From UMGS1052 sp045580005 (GTDB lineage Bacteria > Bacillota > Clostridia > Oscillospirales > CAG-382), in assembly GCA_045580005.1 (NCBI GenBank), contig JAZNMZ010000012.1, positions 11,649 to 75,648 of the forward strand: a stretch of DNA of 64,000 nt. The letters are read 5' to 3'. Of the stretch, positions 16,435 through 24,431 are shown one piece after another; positions within the stretch are counted from its first letter, which is position 1; each line of letters starts with the position of its first letter. A program made the position numbers and the translations under genes. The notes beneath the pieces were generated by a model that did not search any database, had not been told where the DNA came from, and saw only the letters and a list, made by a program, of their open reading frames with translations.

Positions 16435-17622
16435 ATGGAAAGAATACTCTTTACCTCAGAATCGGTAACAGAAGGCCATCCCGACAAAATGTGCGACAGC
16501 ATTTCAGACTCTATACTCGACGCAATTCTCGCACAGGATCCTATGGCAAGAGTTGCCTGCGAAACAGCGACTACAACAGGTCTTGTGGTAATCATGGGAG
16601 AAATCACAACAACCGCAAGCGTTGATTTTCAGTCGATAGTAAGAGATACAATAAAAGAGATAGGCTACGACAGAGCAAAATTCGGTTTTGACTGTGATAC
16701 CTGCGCAGTTATCAGTTCTGTGCATGAGCAGTCGCCCGACATAGCCCTCGGCGTTGACAAATCTCTTGAGGCGAAAAACGGCGACACAGACAAGTACGAC
16801 ACAGGCGCCGGCGACCAGGGTATGGTTTTTGGCTATGCCTGCGACGAAACGCCAGAGCTTATGCCTCTCCCCATTTCGCTCGCTCACAAGCTCGCAAAAA
16901 AGCTCACAGAAGTACGCAAGAACGGACCTCTCGACTATCTCCGTCCCGATGGCAAAACACAGGTTACGGTAGAATATATCGACGGCAAACCGCATAGAGT
17001 TGACACTGTAGTAGTATCCTCGCAGCACGCACCCGAGGTTTCTCTCGAAAAGATAAGAGAGGATATCATAGATAATGTAATCGCAAAAACTTTACCAAGC
17101 GAGCTTTATGATGAAAACACAAAGATTTTTGTAAACCCGACCGGCAGATTCATTATAGGCGGTCCCCAGGGCGACTCGGGACTCACAGGAAGAAAGATTA
17201 TCGTTGATACATACGGCGGATATGCAAGACACGGCGGCGGAGCTTTTTCGGGAAAGGACCCGACAAAGGTTGACAGAAGTGCAGCTTACGCCGCAAGATA
17301 TGTTGCAAAGAATGTGGTTGCCGCAGGACTTGCTTCAAAGTGCGAGGTGCAGATTGCCTATGCCATCGGCGTAGCGCGCCCTGTATCTGTTATGGTTGAC
17401 ACTTTCGGCACAGGCAAATGCAGCGACGAACTCCTCGGCAAGGCTGTGTCGCAGGTATTCGATCTGCGTCCTGCCGCTATTATCGAAACGCTCGAGCTGC
17501 GCAAGCCTATTTACAAAAAGCTTGCCGCATATGGACACCTCGGCAGAGAGGAGCTCGGCGTTGCCTGGGAAAAGACAGACAAGACAGCCGCACTCAAAGC
17601 CGCGATAGACAAGCTTATGTAA
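16435..17622 (+). CDS. metK: S-adenosylmethionine synthetase
   Basis: Makes SAM from methionine and ATP. The 395 residues hold the family motifs GHPDK (14-18), the hallmark hexapeptide GAGDQG near residue 120 and KDPTKVDRSAAYAARY near 270, with Lys and Asp for ATP and metal. AAAGGAAAGGA precedes the start. Product feedback is provided by the upstream SAM-I riboswitch. It appears to be monocistronic; I see no clear terminator in the 266 bases before the next gene. Confidence 0.97.
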   Translation: MERILFTSESVTEGHPDKMCDSISDSILDAILAQDPMARVACETATTTGLVVIMGEITTTASVDFQSIVRDTIKEIGYDRAKFGFDCDTCAVISSVHEQSPDIALGVDKSLEAKNGDTDKYDTGAGDQGMVFGYACDETPELMPLPISLAHKLAKKLTEVRKNGPLDYLRPDGKTQVTVEYIDGKPHRVDTVVVSSQHAPEVSLEKIREDIIDNVIAKTLPSELYDENTKIFVNPTGRFIIGGPQGDSGLTGRKIIVDTYGGYARHGGGAFSGKDPTKVDRSAAYAARYVAKNVVAAGLASKCEVQIAYAIGVARPVSVMVDTFGTGKCSDELLGKAVSQVFDLRPAAIIETLELRKPIYKKLAAYGHLGREELGVAWEKTDKTAALKAAIDKLM

Positions 17623-17825
17623 TTACATCTGCAACAAAAAAACAAACTTGATTTCGAGATTGTTAATTTTGTTTGCGGAGGCCGAAAAAATCTAAAAAAG
17701 CCAGTAAAATAGCACCGAAAAGTTCTAAAATCTTAAAATACAGCTCTTTTTTGTGCAACATTGCCAAAAGTCGGCGCGAAATTTTGGGGATTTACGCTCT
17801 TTCTTTTTTCAGATAATTTTGGTAT

Positions 17826-17831
17826 TATAAT
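17826..17831 (+). promoter_or_regulatory. Candidate -10 box upstream of the MsmX-type ATPase gene
   Basis: TATAAT stands 57 bases before the start codon at 17889. No good -35 box at 16-18 bases is seen, so the promoter is only partly supported. The rest of 17623-17888 shows no other clear feature. Confidence 0.4.
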
Positions 17832-17888
17832 ATGTGTTAGAGAATAATGCATTTTCATGCGCAAAGCTGAATACTTAGGAGGTAAATA

Positions 17889-19004
17889 ATGGCAAGCGTA
17901 TCATTAAAGCACATTTACAAGAAGTATCCGGGCGGAGTTACAGCCGTTTCCGATTTTTGTCTTGAAATCAAGGACAAGGAATTTATCATCCTCGTTGGTC
18001 CTTCCGGTTGCGGTAAGTCAACAACACTCCGTATGATCTCCGGTCTTGAAGAAATTTCCGAGGGCGAGCTCTACATAGGTGAAAGACTCGTTAACGATGT
18101 AGCTCCTAAAGACAGAGACATCTCCATGGTGTTCCAGAACTACGCGCTTTATCCTCATATGACAGTATATGAAAACATGGCTTTCGGACTTAAGCTCCGC
18201 AAGACACCTAAAGAAGAAATCAAGAGAAGAGTTGAAGAAGCTGCTCGTATTCTTGACATCAAGCACCTGCTTGACAGAAAGCCCAAGGCTCTGTCCGGCG
18301 GTCAGCGTCAGAGAGTTGCTCTCGGCCGTGCTATCGTTCGTGAGCCTAAGGTATTCCTCCTTGACGAGCCTCTGTCAAATCTCGACGCTAAGCTCCGTGC
18401 TTCGATGAGAACTGAGCTTACAAAGCTCCACAAGAGACTCGGCACAACATTTATCTATGTAACACACGACCAGGTAGAGGCTATGACAATGGCGTCCAGA
18501 ATCGTTGTTATGAAGGACGGTATCATCCAGCAGGTTGACTCTCCTCAGAAGCTTTATGACGAGCCTGTTAACCTCTTTGTTGCAGGATTTATCGGCACAC
18601 CTCAGATGAACTTTGTTAACGCTAATCTTCAGAAGAAGGGCGACGGACTTTACATATGCTTCGGCAGCTGCGAATTCAAGCTTCCTGCTGAAAAGGCTGC
18701 TAACGAAGAGCTTCAGGAATATATCGGCAAGGATGTTATCCTCGGTATCAGACCTGAGAACATTCACGACGAGCCTATGTACCTGTCTTCCCTTTCCGAG
18801 TGGGTTACAGAAGCATCTGTTGATGTTACTGAGCTTATGGGTGCAAACATCCACCTTTACCTCAATGTTGAAGACGCTGCAAGCCTTGTTGCCACTGTTT
18901 CTTCCCGTTCACAGGCTAAGAGCGGCGACACAATCAAGATTGCTCTTGATATCGCAAGAGCACACATCTTTGACAAGGATACAGAAAAGTGCATCGTTCA
19001 CTAA
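17889..19004 (+). CDS. msmX: MsmX/UgpC-type ABC transporter ATP-binding protein
   Basis: ATPase for carbohydrate ABC importers; in Bacillus MsmX serves several permeases encoded elsewhere. The 371 residues show Walker A GPSGCGKST (37-45), the Q-loop Gln at 83, LSGGQ (135-139), Walker B FLLDEP (156-161), the H-loop VTHDQ, and a C-terminal MalK-like TOBE domain after about residue 240. A very good Shine-Dalgarno (TAGGAGG) precedes the ATG. No permease or binding protein is adjacent, which fits a shared ATPase. Codons are skewed to a set seen in the 23357 gene (CTT, GTT, GCT), unlike the neighbours, as expected for high expression. Confidence 0.93.
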   Translation: MASVSLKHIYKKYPGGVTAVSDFCLEIKDKEFIILVGPSGCGKSTTLRMISGLEEISEGELYIGERLVNDVAPKDRDISMVFQNYALYPHMTVYENMAFGLKLRKTPKEEIKRRVEEAARILDIKHLLDRKPKALSGGQRQRVALGRAIVREPKVFLLDEPLSNLDAKLRASMRTELTKLHKRLGTTFIYVTHDQVEAMTMASRIVVMKDGIIQQVDSPQKLYDEPVNLFVAGFIGTPQMNFVNANLQKKGDGLYICFGSCEFKLPAEKAANEELQEYIGKDVILGIRPENIHDEPMYLSSLSEWVTEASVDVTELMGANIHLYLNVEDAASLVATVSSRSQAKSGDTIKIALDIARAHIFDKDTEKCIVH

Positions 19005-19023
19005 TCCTATAAAAAATATATTA

Positions 19024-19054
19024 AAGCCCACCTGCCATGCAGGTGGACTTTTTT
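19024..19054. terminator. Bidirectional terminator
   Basis: CCACCTGC and GCAGGTGG (19028-19046) pair around a CAT loop, flanked by AAAG and CTTTTTT. It lies between the convergent ATPase and radical SAM genes. Confidence 0.9.
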
Positions 19055-19058
19055 GTTG

Positions 19059-19922
19059 TCATCTCGCGTGCTTGACTCTCGCGTATCCGCAGGTGCGGCA
19101 GAGCTTCTCACAGGGCTTGTGCTTTGTAAAGCTGTCGTACAGTGCTCTCGCACGGGGCGTGGACACTATCTCCTCAAGAGAGCTGTTATATATATTTCCA
19201 AGCGGTATACTTCCGTCTGCGTCGAGGCAGCAGGGCACAACCGTGCCGTCGCACAGTATTCCAACCTGAGAGCGCAGTCCGTAGCAGAATATCTCGTCAT
19301 CGCTTTCGGCAAGCTCCTTGTCGGGCCACTCAAAGCTCACGCCATATTCAAGATATACCTCGTCCGTGCCCTTGGGTGAGCTATTCAGCTTGTAGCCACT
19401 GCGCGTCTTTATCCACTCTGTGGGGAAATGCTCTCTTATAATACCGAGTACCTTATTGTTGAATTCGTTTTCTTTCCCGTTTTCATTCCACAGCCTCAGA
19501 GCGCAGATAACGCCCGCAGACTGACATTGTTTGGCAAAGTCACAACACTCGCCTATGTAGTCCTCAAGACTTTTGCTGTTCTCGTTTGACTCAAACGAGT
19601 GCAGAGATATACTTACCTTGTGAAAATTATGAAGTATTCCCTGTCCCCTTTGCTTGCAGAGCGTGCCATTTGTAGTGAGCATGACCTTGAAGCCAAGCTC
19701 TTTTGCATAAGCTGAAATCCTTTCAATCTCAGGGTGCAAAAGCGGCTCGCCCAGAAGATGCAGGTATAAAAACTCGCACTTGCCGCGCAGCTTGTCTGCA
19801 ACTGTCGCAAAATCCTCAAAGGATATAAACTTCTTTTCTCTTTTTGTCCCGTGACAGAAAGAGCAGTTGAGATTGCAGACATTTGTTATTTCAAAATAAA
19901 TTTTCGAAAACAGCTTACTCAT
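19059..19922 (-). CDS. Radical SAM protein with SPASM-like C-terminus
   Basis: A 287-residue radical SAM enzyme. NVCNLNCSFC places the CxxxCxxC ligands at 16, 20 and 23; LHLLGEPLLHPE is the GGE-like motif; the C-terminal part has CDGTVVPCCLD, LGNI and the closing CxxxCxxC-like CEKLCRTCG, as in SPASM domains with auxiliary clusters. Such enzymes modify peptides or proteins or activate other enzymes; the target is unknown. I prefer ATG at 19922 with GAGGG. A longer version from 19985 would overlap the stop of the shell-protein gene in ATGA fashion but has no ribosome site. It is probably co-transcribed with the microcompartment gene. Confidence 0.85.
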   Translation of the reverse strand: MSKLFSKIYFEITNVCNLNCSFCHGTKREKKFISFEDFATVADKLRGKCEFLYLHLLGEPLLHPEIERISAYAKELGFKVMLTTNGTLCKQRGQGILHNFHKVSISLHSFESNENSKSLEDYIGECCDFAKQCQSAGVICALRLWNENGKENEFNNKVLGIIREHFPTEWIKTRSGYKLNSSPKGTDEVYLEYGVSFEWPDKELAESDDEIFCYGLRSQVGILCDGTVVPCCLDADGSIPLGNIYNSSLEEIVSTPRARALYDSFTKHKPCEKLCRTCGYARVKHAR

Positions 19923-19981
19923 ATAACCCTCAAAATTAATGCCGCTCGGACTACGGGCGGCAAATTTATTTTGTATAAAAC

Positions 19982-20698
19982 TCATTTTATATATGGCACA
20001 TTCGGTGATTTTGGGACACTCCCGAGAGATGTCAGAAGCTCCATACCAAGCTGCCTTGCGTAGATGACTGTGTTCTTCACATCAGATGTTTCTCCCGTGA
20101 AATAGACAATAACCTCGTTGGAATGGCTCGTGCCGTGTGACGGTGACATATATCCGAGCAGCTTTACTCCCGAAAACTTAAGTGCCTTGTCAGCGAGCAA
20201 AAGTCCTATTGCAGCAGGAGACGCCGCAACAAAGCCGAACGCCTTTCCCTCTGGTGCACCGAAAGCGGCAGCAAGCGCCGAGCTGCTGCTTGAGGAAAAA
20301 GCAAACTCGAGATGCCCCGCGTCGCTGATATAGACCTCGCCTGCATTCTTCTCAACATTTTCAAGAGCTATCTCGACAGCTCTGCGTGTGTCAGACACAC
20401 TCCTGCCGCCGAGCACAATATAGTTGCCGTGACCGCCCCAGCCCTTTGTGTCGCGGGGGAGCTCGATTGACACGACAGTAGCATTTGTCATCTTGACAGC
20501 CTCGTCGGCTGCAAGTATCTGTCCTGCAGCACCTGTACGCGATGAGATAACGCCGAGAGAAACTATTCCCTCAGGCAGCTTCATTGCGCGTGCGAGCTCT
20601 TTTTCTACCGAAGGGATAACCATGCCGATAGTGTCAAGCAGTGTGCAGCCGACAAACTCGCTCTGCGAGCACTTGCCGAAAAGATTGCTGTCAATCAT
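19982..20698 (-). CDS. PduB-like BMC-T shell protein of bacterial microcompartments
   Basis: A 238-residue tandem BMC-domain protein of the PduB type, expected to form trimeric pseudohexagonal shell tiles. Tell-tale stretches are FVGCTLLDTIGMVIPSVEKE, GVISSRTGAAGQILAADEAV, SIELPRDTKGWGGHGNY and, in the second domain, AFGFVAASPAAIGLLLADKA and HGTSHSNEV. The first domain covers about 15-120 and the second about 125-235. A Ser-rich patch (SSSSSS) lies between them. GAGGAGGGA precedes the ATG. No other shell or cargo gene is in the window, so this is an orphan beside a radical SAM gene. Confidence 0.88.
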   Translation of the reverse strand: MIDSNLFGKCSQSEFVGCTLLDTIGMVIPSVEKELARAMKLPEGIVSLGVISSRTGAAGQILAADEAVKMTNATVVSIELPRDTKGWGGHGNYIVLGGRSVSDTRRAVEIALENVEKNAGEVYISDAGHLEFAFSSSSSSALAAAFGAPEGKAFGFVAASPAAIGLLLADKALKFSGVKLLGYMSPSHGTSHSNEVIVYFTGETSDVKNTVIYARQLGMELLTSLGSVPKSPNVPYIK

Positions 20699-20713
20699 AT
20701 TCTATCCCTCCTC

Positions 20714-20746
20714 AAAAAAATAAGTGCAGTTAATCACTGCACCTAT
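20714..20746 (-). terminator. Intrinsic terminator after typA
   Basis: On the minus strand GTGCAGT and ACTGCAC pair around a five-base loop, followed by TTATTTTTTT. It lies between the end of typA and the microcompartment gene. A weak promoter (TTTACA, 16 bases, TAAAAT; 20746-20773) overlaps it and could serve the shell gene. Confidence 0.75.
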
Positions 20747-20779
20747 TTTACCATATTATTTTTGTTTTGTAAAGTATTT

Positions 20780-22612
20780 TTACTGTTCTTTTTCAAGCTT
20801 TGCTCTCACCTTGGCACGCTCGACATTGCTGAGTATTGACTTGCGGAGTCTTATTGACTTGGGAGTCACCTCGATAAGCTCGTCGTCGTTGATATACTCT
20901 ATTGCCTCCTCAAGACTGAATATCTTGGGAGTAACAAGTCTGAGCGCCTCGTCGGCTCCTGCCGAACGGATGGCTGTGAGGTGCTTTTTCTTGCAGACAT
21001 TTACCACAATATCGTCGCCCTTGGGAGACTCGCCCACGATCATACCCTCATAAACCTCGATTGCGGCAGGGATAAACATCTGACCTCTGTCCTGAGCATT
21101 AAATACACCATAGGTCGTTGCCTTGCCTGTTTCGTACGCGATAAGTGAGCCTGTGGTTCTCTTTGCGATATCGCCCTTAAACGGAATATATCCGTCAAAG
21201 ATAGAGTTGAGTATACCCTCGCCTCTTGTGTCGGTGAGAAATTCGTTTCTGTATCCGAAGAGACCTCTTGTGGGAATCTTGTAAATAAGCTTCATTCTAT
21301 CGCCGACGGGAGTCATATCAACAAGCTCGCCCTTGCGCGCGCCGAGCTTTTCCATAACAGAACCCATATAATCCTGAGGAATCTCGCAGGTAACTTCCTC
21401 GCACGGTTCAAGCAAGGAGCCGTCCTCGCCGCGTGTGTAAATTACTCTCGGTGCACTCACCTGCATTTCATAGCCCTCGCGGCGCATTGTTTCGATAAGG
21501 ATCGAGAGGTGCATCTCTCCTCTACCCGACACCTTGAAACTGTCGGCGGAGTCCGTGTCCGCAACTCTTAGCGAAACATCCTTCAAGAGCTCTCTGTACA
21601 ATCTTTCTCTCAGGTGTCTTGATGTGCAGAACTTACCCTCTGTTCCTGCGAAAGGCGAGTCATTTACCGAGAAAGTCATCTCGAGTGTAGGCTCGGAAAT
21701 CTTGACAAAAGGAAGCGCCTCAACAGTATCTGTCGCGCAGATTGTATCGCCGATAGTAATGTTCTCAATACCCGAAAGGCATACTATTTCACCTGCCTGC
21801 ACCATATCTGTCGGCACTCTCTTGAGTCCCTCAACAGTAAAGAGGTTTACCGCCTTTGAACGGTAGTCATCATGTGCGCCTGCAAAGTTTGTAACAACAA
21901 CATCCTGATTCTTTCTGATTGTGCCGCGCTCGAGTCTTCCAAGCGCGATTCTGCCCACATAATCGTTGTAGTCGATAGACGAAACAAGAAGCTGTGTGGG
22001 GCCGTCCTCGGTAATATCGGGACCCTGTACATGGTTTATAATAGTTTCAAAAAGCACCGACAAATCTTTCTCGTTGCCCTCGGGGCTAAGCGATGCCGTA
22101 CCGTTCTTACCCGAGCAGAATACTATCGGACTGTCGAGCTGCTCATCTGTCGCATCAAGAGCGATAAAGAGCTCAAGCACCTCATCCACAACCTCGTTTA
22201 CTCTCGCGCCGGGACGGTCAATCTTGTTTACAACAACGACAACTCGGTGTCCAAGCTCAAGCGCTTTTTGAAGAACAAATCGGGTCTGGGGCATTGTTCC
22301 CTCAAAAGCGTCGACAAGCAGAAGAACGCCGTCAACCATCTTGAGCACTCGCTCAACCTCGCCTCCAAAGTCTGCGTGTCCGGGTGTGTCTACTACATTT
22401 ATCTTGATGTCCTTGTAGTATAAAGAGGTGTTCTTTGCAAGAATAGTGATACCTCTTTCTCTTTCAAGGGCGTTATTATCCATAACACGGTCTTCAACCA
22501 CCTGATTTTCACGGAAAGTACCGCTCTGCTTGAGCATTTCGTCAACAAGAGTTGTCTTGCCGTGGTCAACATGGGCTATGATTGCAACATTTCTCAGATT
22601 GTTTCTTATCAT
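20780..22612 (-). CDS. typA: Translational GTPase TypA/BipA
   Basis: Ribosome-associated GTPase involved in 50S assembly and stress or cold adaptation. At 610 residues it has the family length. The G1 motif AHVDHGKTT lies at 13-21, DTPGHADFGG is G3, NKIDRPGAR is G4; the EF-G-like domains II, III and V and the BipA-specific C-terminus (PKSIRLRKSILSN) follow. A promoter is visible just upstream. It is followed by a terminator and then the shell-protein gene. Confidence 0.97.
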   Translation of the reverse strand: MIRNNLRNVAIIAHVDHGKTTLVDEMLKQSGTFRENQVVEDRVMDNNALERERGITILAKNTSLYYKDIKINVVDTPGHADFGGEVERVLKMVDGVLLLVDAFEGTMPQTRFVLQKALELGHRVVVVVNKIDRPGARVNEVVDEVLELFIALDATDEQLDSPIVFCSGKNGTASLSPEGNEKDLSVLFETIINHVQGPDITEDGPTQLLVSSIDYNDYVGRIALGRLERGTIRKNQDVVVTNFAGAHDDYRSKAVNLFTVEGLKRVPTDMVQAGEIVCLSGIENITIGDTICATDTVEALPFVKISEPTLEMTFSVNDSPFAGTEGKFCTSRHLRERLYRELLKDVSLRVADTDSADSFKVSGRGEMHLSILIETMRREGYEMQVSAPRVIYTRGEDGSLLEPCEEVTCEIPQDYMGSVMEKLGARKGELVDMTPVGDRMKLIYKIPTRGLFGYRNEFLTDTRGEGILNSIFDGYIPFKGDIAKRTTGSLIAYETGKATTYGVFNAQDRGQMFIPAAIEVYEGMIVGESPKGDDIVVNVCKKKHLTAIRSAGADEALRLVTPKIFSLEEAIEYINDDELIEVTPKSIRLRKSILSNVERAKVRAKLEKEQ

Positions 22613-22663
22613 TTGTGTCTCTTTCTTTCATAGTTTGTTAGTTATATTTTTCTACAACAAAGT

Positions 22664-22692
22664 ATTATACTATATTTTTCCCCAACTTTCAA
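22664..22692 (-). promoter_or_regulatory. Promoter of typA
   Basis: Minus strand TTGAAA (22687-22692), 17-base spacer, TATAAT (22664-22669). Confidence 0.75.
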
Positions 22693-22723
22693 TATATTTT
22701 TACTTATTTTTCAGAAAAATCGG

Positions 22724-22752
22724 TTGACGCAAGGGCAAATAATCAATATAAT
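22724..22752 (+). promoter_or_regulatory. Promoter of the 22784 gene
   Basis: TTGACG (22724-22729), 17-base spacer, TATAAT (22747-22752), about 25 bases before the ribosome-binding site. Confidence 0.8.
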
Positions 22753-22783
22753 ATTTTATAGAATATGGTTTTGCGAGGAAAAG

Positions 22784-23131
22784 ATGAAAGAAAATATATT
22801 TTCCAAGATAAAAAATCTTTTTAAAAAAGAGGACGAAAACAGTCCTGCATTCCGCCGTGCCATGGCAAAAAAGCTCGACGGCAGATGCATCAGATATGTC
22901 ACCGAGCGCTGTGACGGAGTCGAAACGGTTATCGGCAAGGACGGGCATATCAACATTGTAGGCGAGGATGAGTTTGCTGTAACCTGTGGTATCAAGACTA
23001 TTTTCCGCGCCGGCATTGATGAGCTGCAGGCGTGGGAGCTTCTGAGCCTCGAGGGCGCCGTGCTTACTGCATTTGACAAAGAAAACGGCTGTGAGCGAAC
23101 GGTTGTTGTATACTACAAATATTACAGATAA
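22784..23131 (+). CDS. Hypothetical small protein
   Basis: A 115-residue soluble protein I do not recognise. It starts with a very basic amphipathic helix (MKENIFSKIKNLFKKED), then a compact alpha/beta region with VIGKDGHINIVGEDEFAVTC and a final strand TVVVYYKYYR. No signal peptide or metal motif is seen. The ATG at 22784 has GCGAGGAAAAG in front and a near-consensus promoter above it, so it is very likely expressed. The start upstream at 22724 overlaps the promoter and is rejected. Confidence 0.7.
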   Translation: MKENIFSKIKNLFKKEDENSPAFRRAMAKKLDGRCIRYVTERCDGVETVIGKDGHINIVGEDEFAVTCGIKTIFRAGIDELQAWELLSLEGAVLTAFDKENGCERTVVVYYKYYR

Positions 23132-23248
23132 AAGTCGTATTTTTTCGTTTTTTGTGAGTGTGTTTAATTTGATTGTGCAAGTTCAACAAGCGGTATATGT
23201 AGTTTTATATTTATAATGCATAATTTTCTATTTTTTTGGATTTAAATC

Positions 23249-23277
23249 TTGACTTGATTGTAAATAGAGATTATAAT
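23249..23277 (+). promoter_or_regulatory. Promoter of the secreted 23357 protein
   Basis: TTGACT (23249-23254), 17-base spacer, TATAAT (23272-23277), giving a leader of about 70 bases. Confidence 0.8.
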
Positions 23278-23356
23278 ATTACTAGTAATCTTGTTCGACC
23301 AGAAACAACGAGCAAAATTATACATATCTACTAAAATATTTTGGAGGATTCGACAA

Positions 23357-23983
23357 ATGAAAAAGATTTCTTTAGTTCTTTTGACACTTGTTCTTCTCTG
23401 CACACTTGTAGCTCCTACTTTTGCTGCAAAGTCTGCTTTTGAAAATGTTGTTCTCAACGCTAACGAGGATGAATTCGGTTACATTCCTAACGACAGCGGT
23501 CTTGTTCGTAAGGATAATGTTATCAAGTATGTAGAAGGCTACGGCTGCGGCTTCGGCACAAAGGGCGACAGCGTTCAGTTCAAGAACCTCGACTTTGGTG
23601 CTAACGGCGCTGACAAGATGACTATTTCTTTCAGCTACGGCGACCCCAACACCTCTACACTCGCTGTATACCTCGACGATCTTAACACAGCTCCTATCGC
23701 TACATTTGCTATCACAAGCACAGGCGGTTGGGACATTCCTTTCGCTAAGGAATTTACAACAGCTGTTAAGGTTCCCGGCGGCGTACATGACATCTATGTA
23801 CAGTTCACAAACGAAGAGTCCGGCTCTTTCTCTTACATCAGATTCAACGAAGCTACAGCTCCTATCACAACAGCGGGCGCAGCAACAGGCGCAGCAGCTA
23901 CAGCTGATATGGGTCTCATCGTTAGCCTCGCAGCAGTTGCAACTTCTGCAGCAGGTTTCGTTGCTCTCGGCAAGAAGAGATAA
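23357..23983 (+). CDS. Secreted carbohydrate-binding-like protein with C-terminal membrane anchor
   Basis: A 208-residue exported protein. A signal peptide covers about 1-23 (MKKISLVLLTLVLLCTLVAP then TFA). The mature part resembles a CBM6-type beta-sandwich: FSYGDPNTSTLAVYLDD, TGGWDIPF and VPGGVHDIYVQFTN are typical of that fold. An Ala/Thr-rich linker leads to a hydrophobic C-terminal helix and the basic end GKKR; no LPxTG sortase signal is seen, so it is probably membrane-anchored. Strong promoter, TGGAGGATTC ribosome site, highly biased codons and a very strong terminator all suggest an abundant surface protein. The ligand is unknown. Confidence 0.75.
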   Translation: MKKISLVLLTLVLLCTLVAPTFAAKSAFENVVLNANEDEFGYIPNDSGLVRKDNVIKYVEGYGCGFGTKGDSVQFKNLDFGANGADKMTISFSYGDPNTSTLAVYLDDLNTAPIATFAITSTGGWDIPFAKEFTTAVKVPGGVHDIYVQFTNEESGSFSYIRFNEATAPITTAGAATGAAATADMGLIVSLAAVATSAAGFVALGKKR

Positions 23984-23997
23984 ATTTATAAAAACTA

Positions 23998-24031
23998 AAC
24001 CCCTCTAAGGTCTGGCTTAGAGGGGTTTTTT
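23998..24031 (+). terminator. Strong intrinsic terminator
   Basis: CCCCTCTAAG and CTTAGAGGGG pair around GTCTGG, followed by six T; it lies 16 bases after the 23357 gene. Confidence 0.93.
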
Positions 24032-24089
24032 GTGCTGTTATATCCTTAAAACAAAAAGGTACAGACAAAGATCACACACCCGAAAATCG

Positions 24090-24378
24090 AAAACCGCCTG
24101 TATCCGTGTATCGCAGACCACGCTCAACTCAAGCGACCTTGCGGCACATCGGAGAGCTTCCTTAATGCTGCTTGGTTCCCCACCTGACATGGTTCGAAAG
24201 GACCGATTGCGCAAGACTCAAGTCTCAACACGCAAATCTGCGGCACTGACAATACAGACAGACCCCTCAGAACGGGAATTAACCCCTGCTGCAGCGGATT
24301 GCAGGTACAGGGCACCGCTACCTCCCCGGTTAGTGTGACCTTTGTCCGCACCCTTTGACACTGGATACCGACTAAAGC
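24090..24378 (-). ncRNA. ffs: Signal recognition particle RNA, large (Alu-containing) type
   Basis: RNA of the SRP, which binds Ffh and targets nascent membrane proteins to FtsY. On the minus strand the Alu-domain sequences GGGGAGGTAGCGGTGCCCTG and TACCTGCAATCCGCTGCAGC occur near the 5' end, and the Ffh-binding domain reads GTCAGGTGGGGAACCAAGC then AGCATTAAGG. The apical loop is GGAA closed by UGG/CCA instead of the common UCC/GGA. The ends pair over long range (GTATCC with GGATAC, GCGGAC with GTCTGC). Length is about 280 bases, as in the Bacillus scRNA. The 5' end is placed from the promoter; the 3' end is approximate, near the TTTT after GGCGG. Confidence 0.93.
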
Positions 24379-24384
24379 CTATAC

Positions 24385-24413
24385 AGTATAGCATACTTTA
24401 AAACAAAAATCAA
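24385..24413 (-). promoter_or_regulatory. Promoter of the SRP RNA
   Basis: Minus strand TTGATT (24408-24413), 17-base spacer, TATACT (24385-24390), placing the transcript start near 24378. Confidence 0.75.
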
Positions 24414-24431
24414 GAGCAAATCTGTCGCAAA

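Noticed and set aside
24030..24351. Open frames on both strands in the gap after 24031
   Set aside because: They lie inside the SRP RNA gene, lack ribosome sites and have odd composition; the RNA explains the conservation-like sequence.
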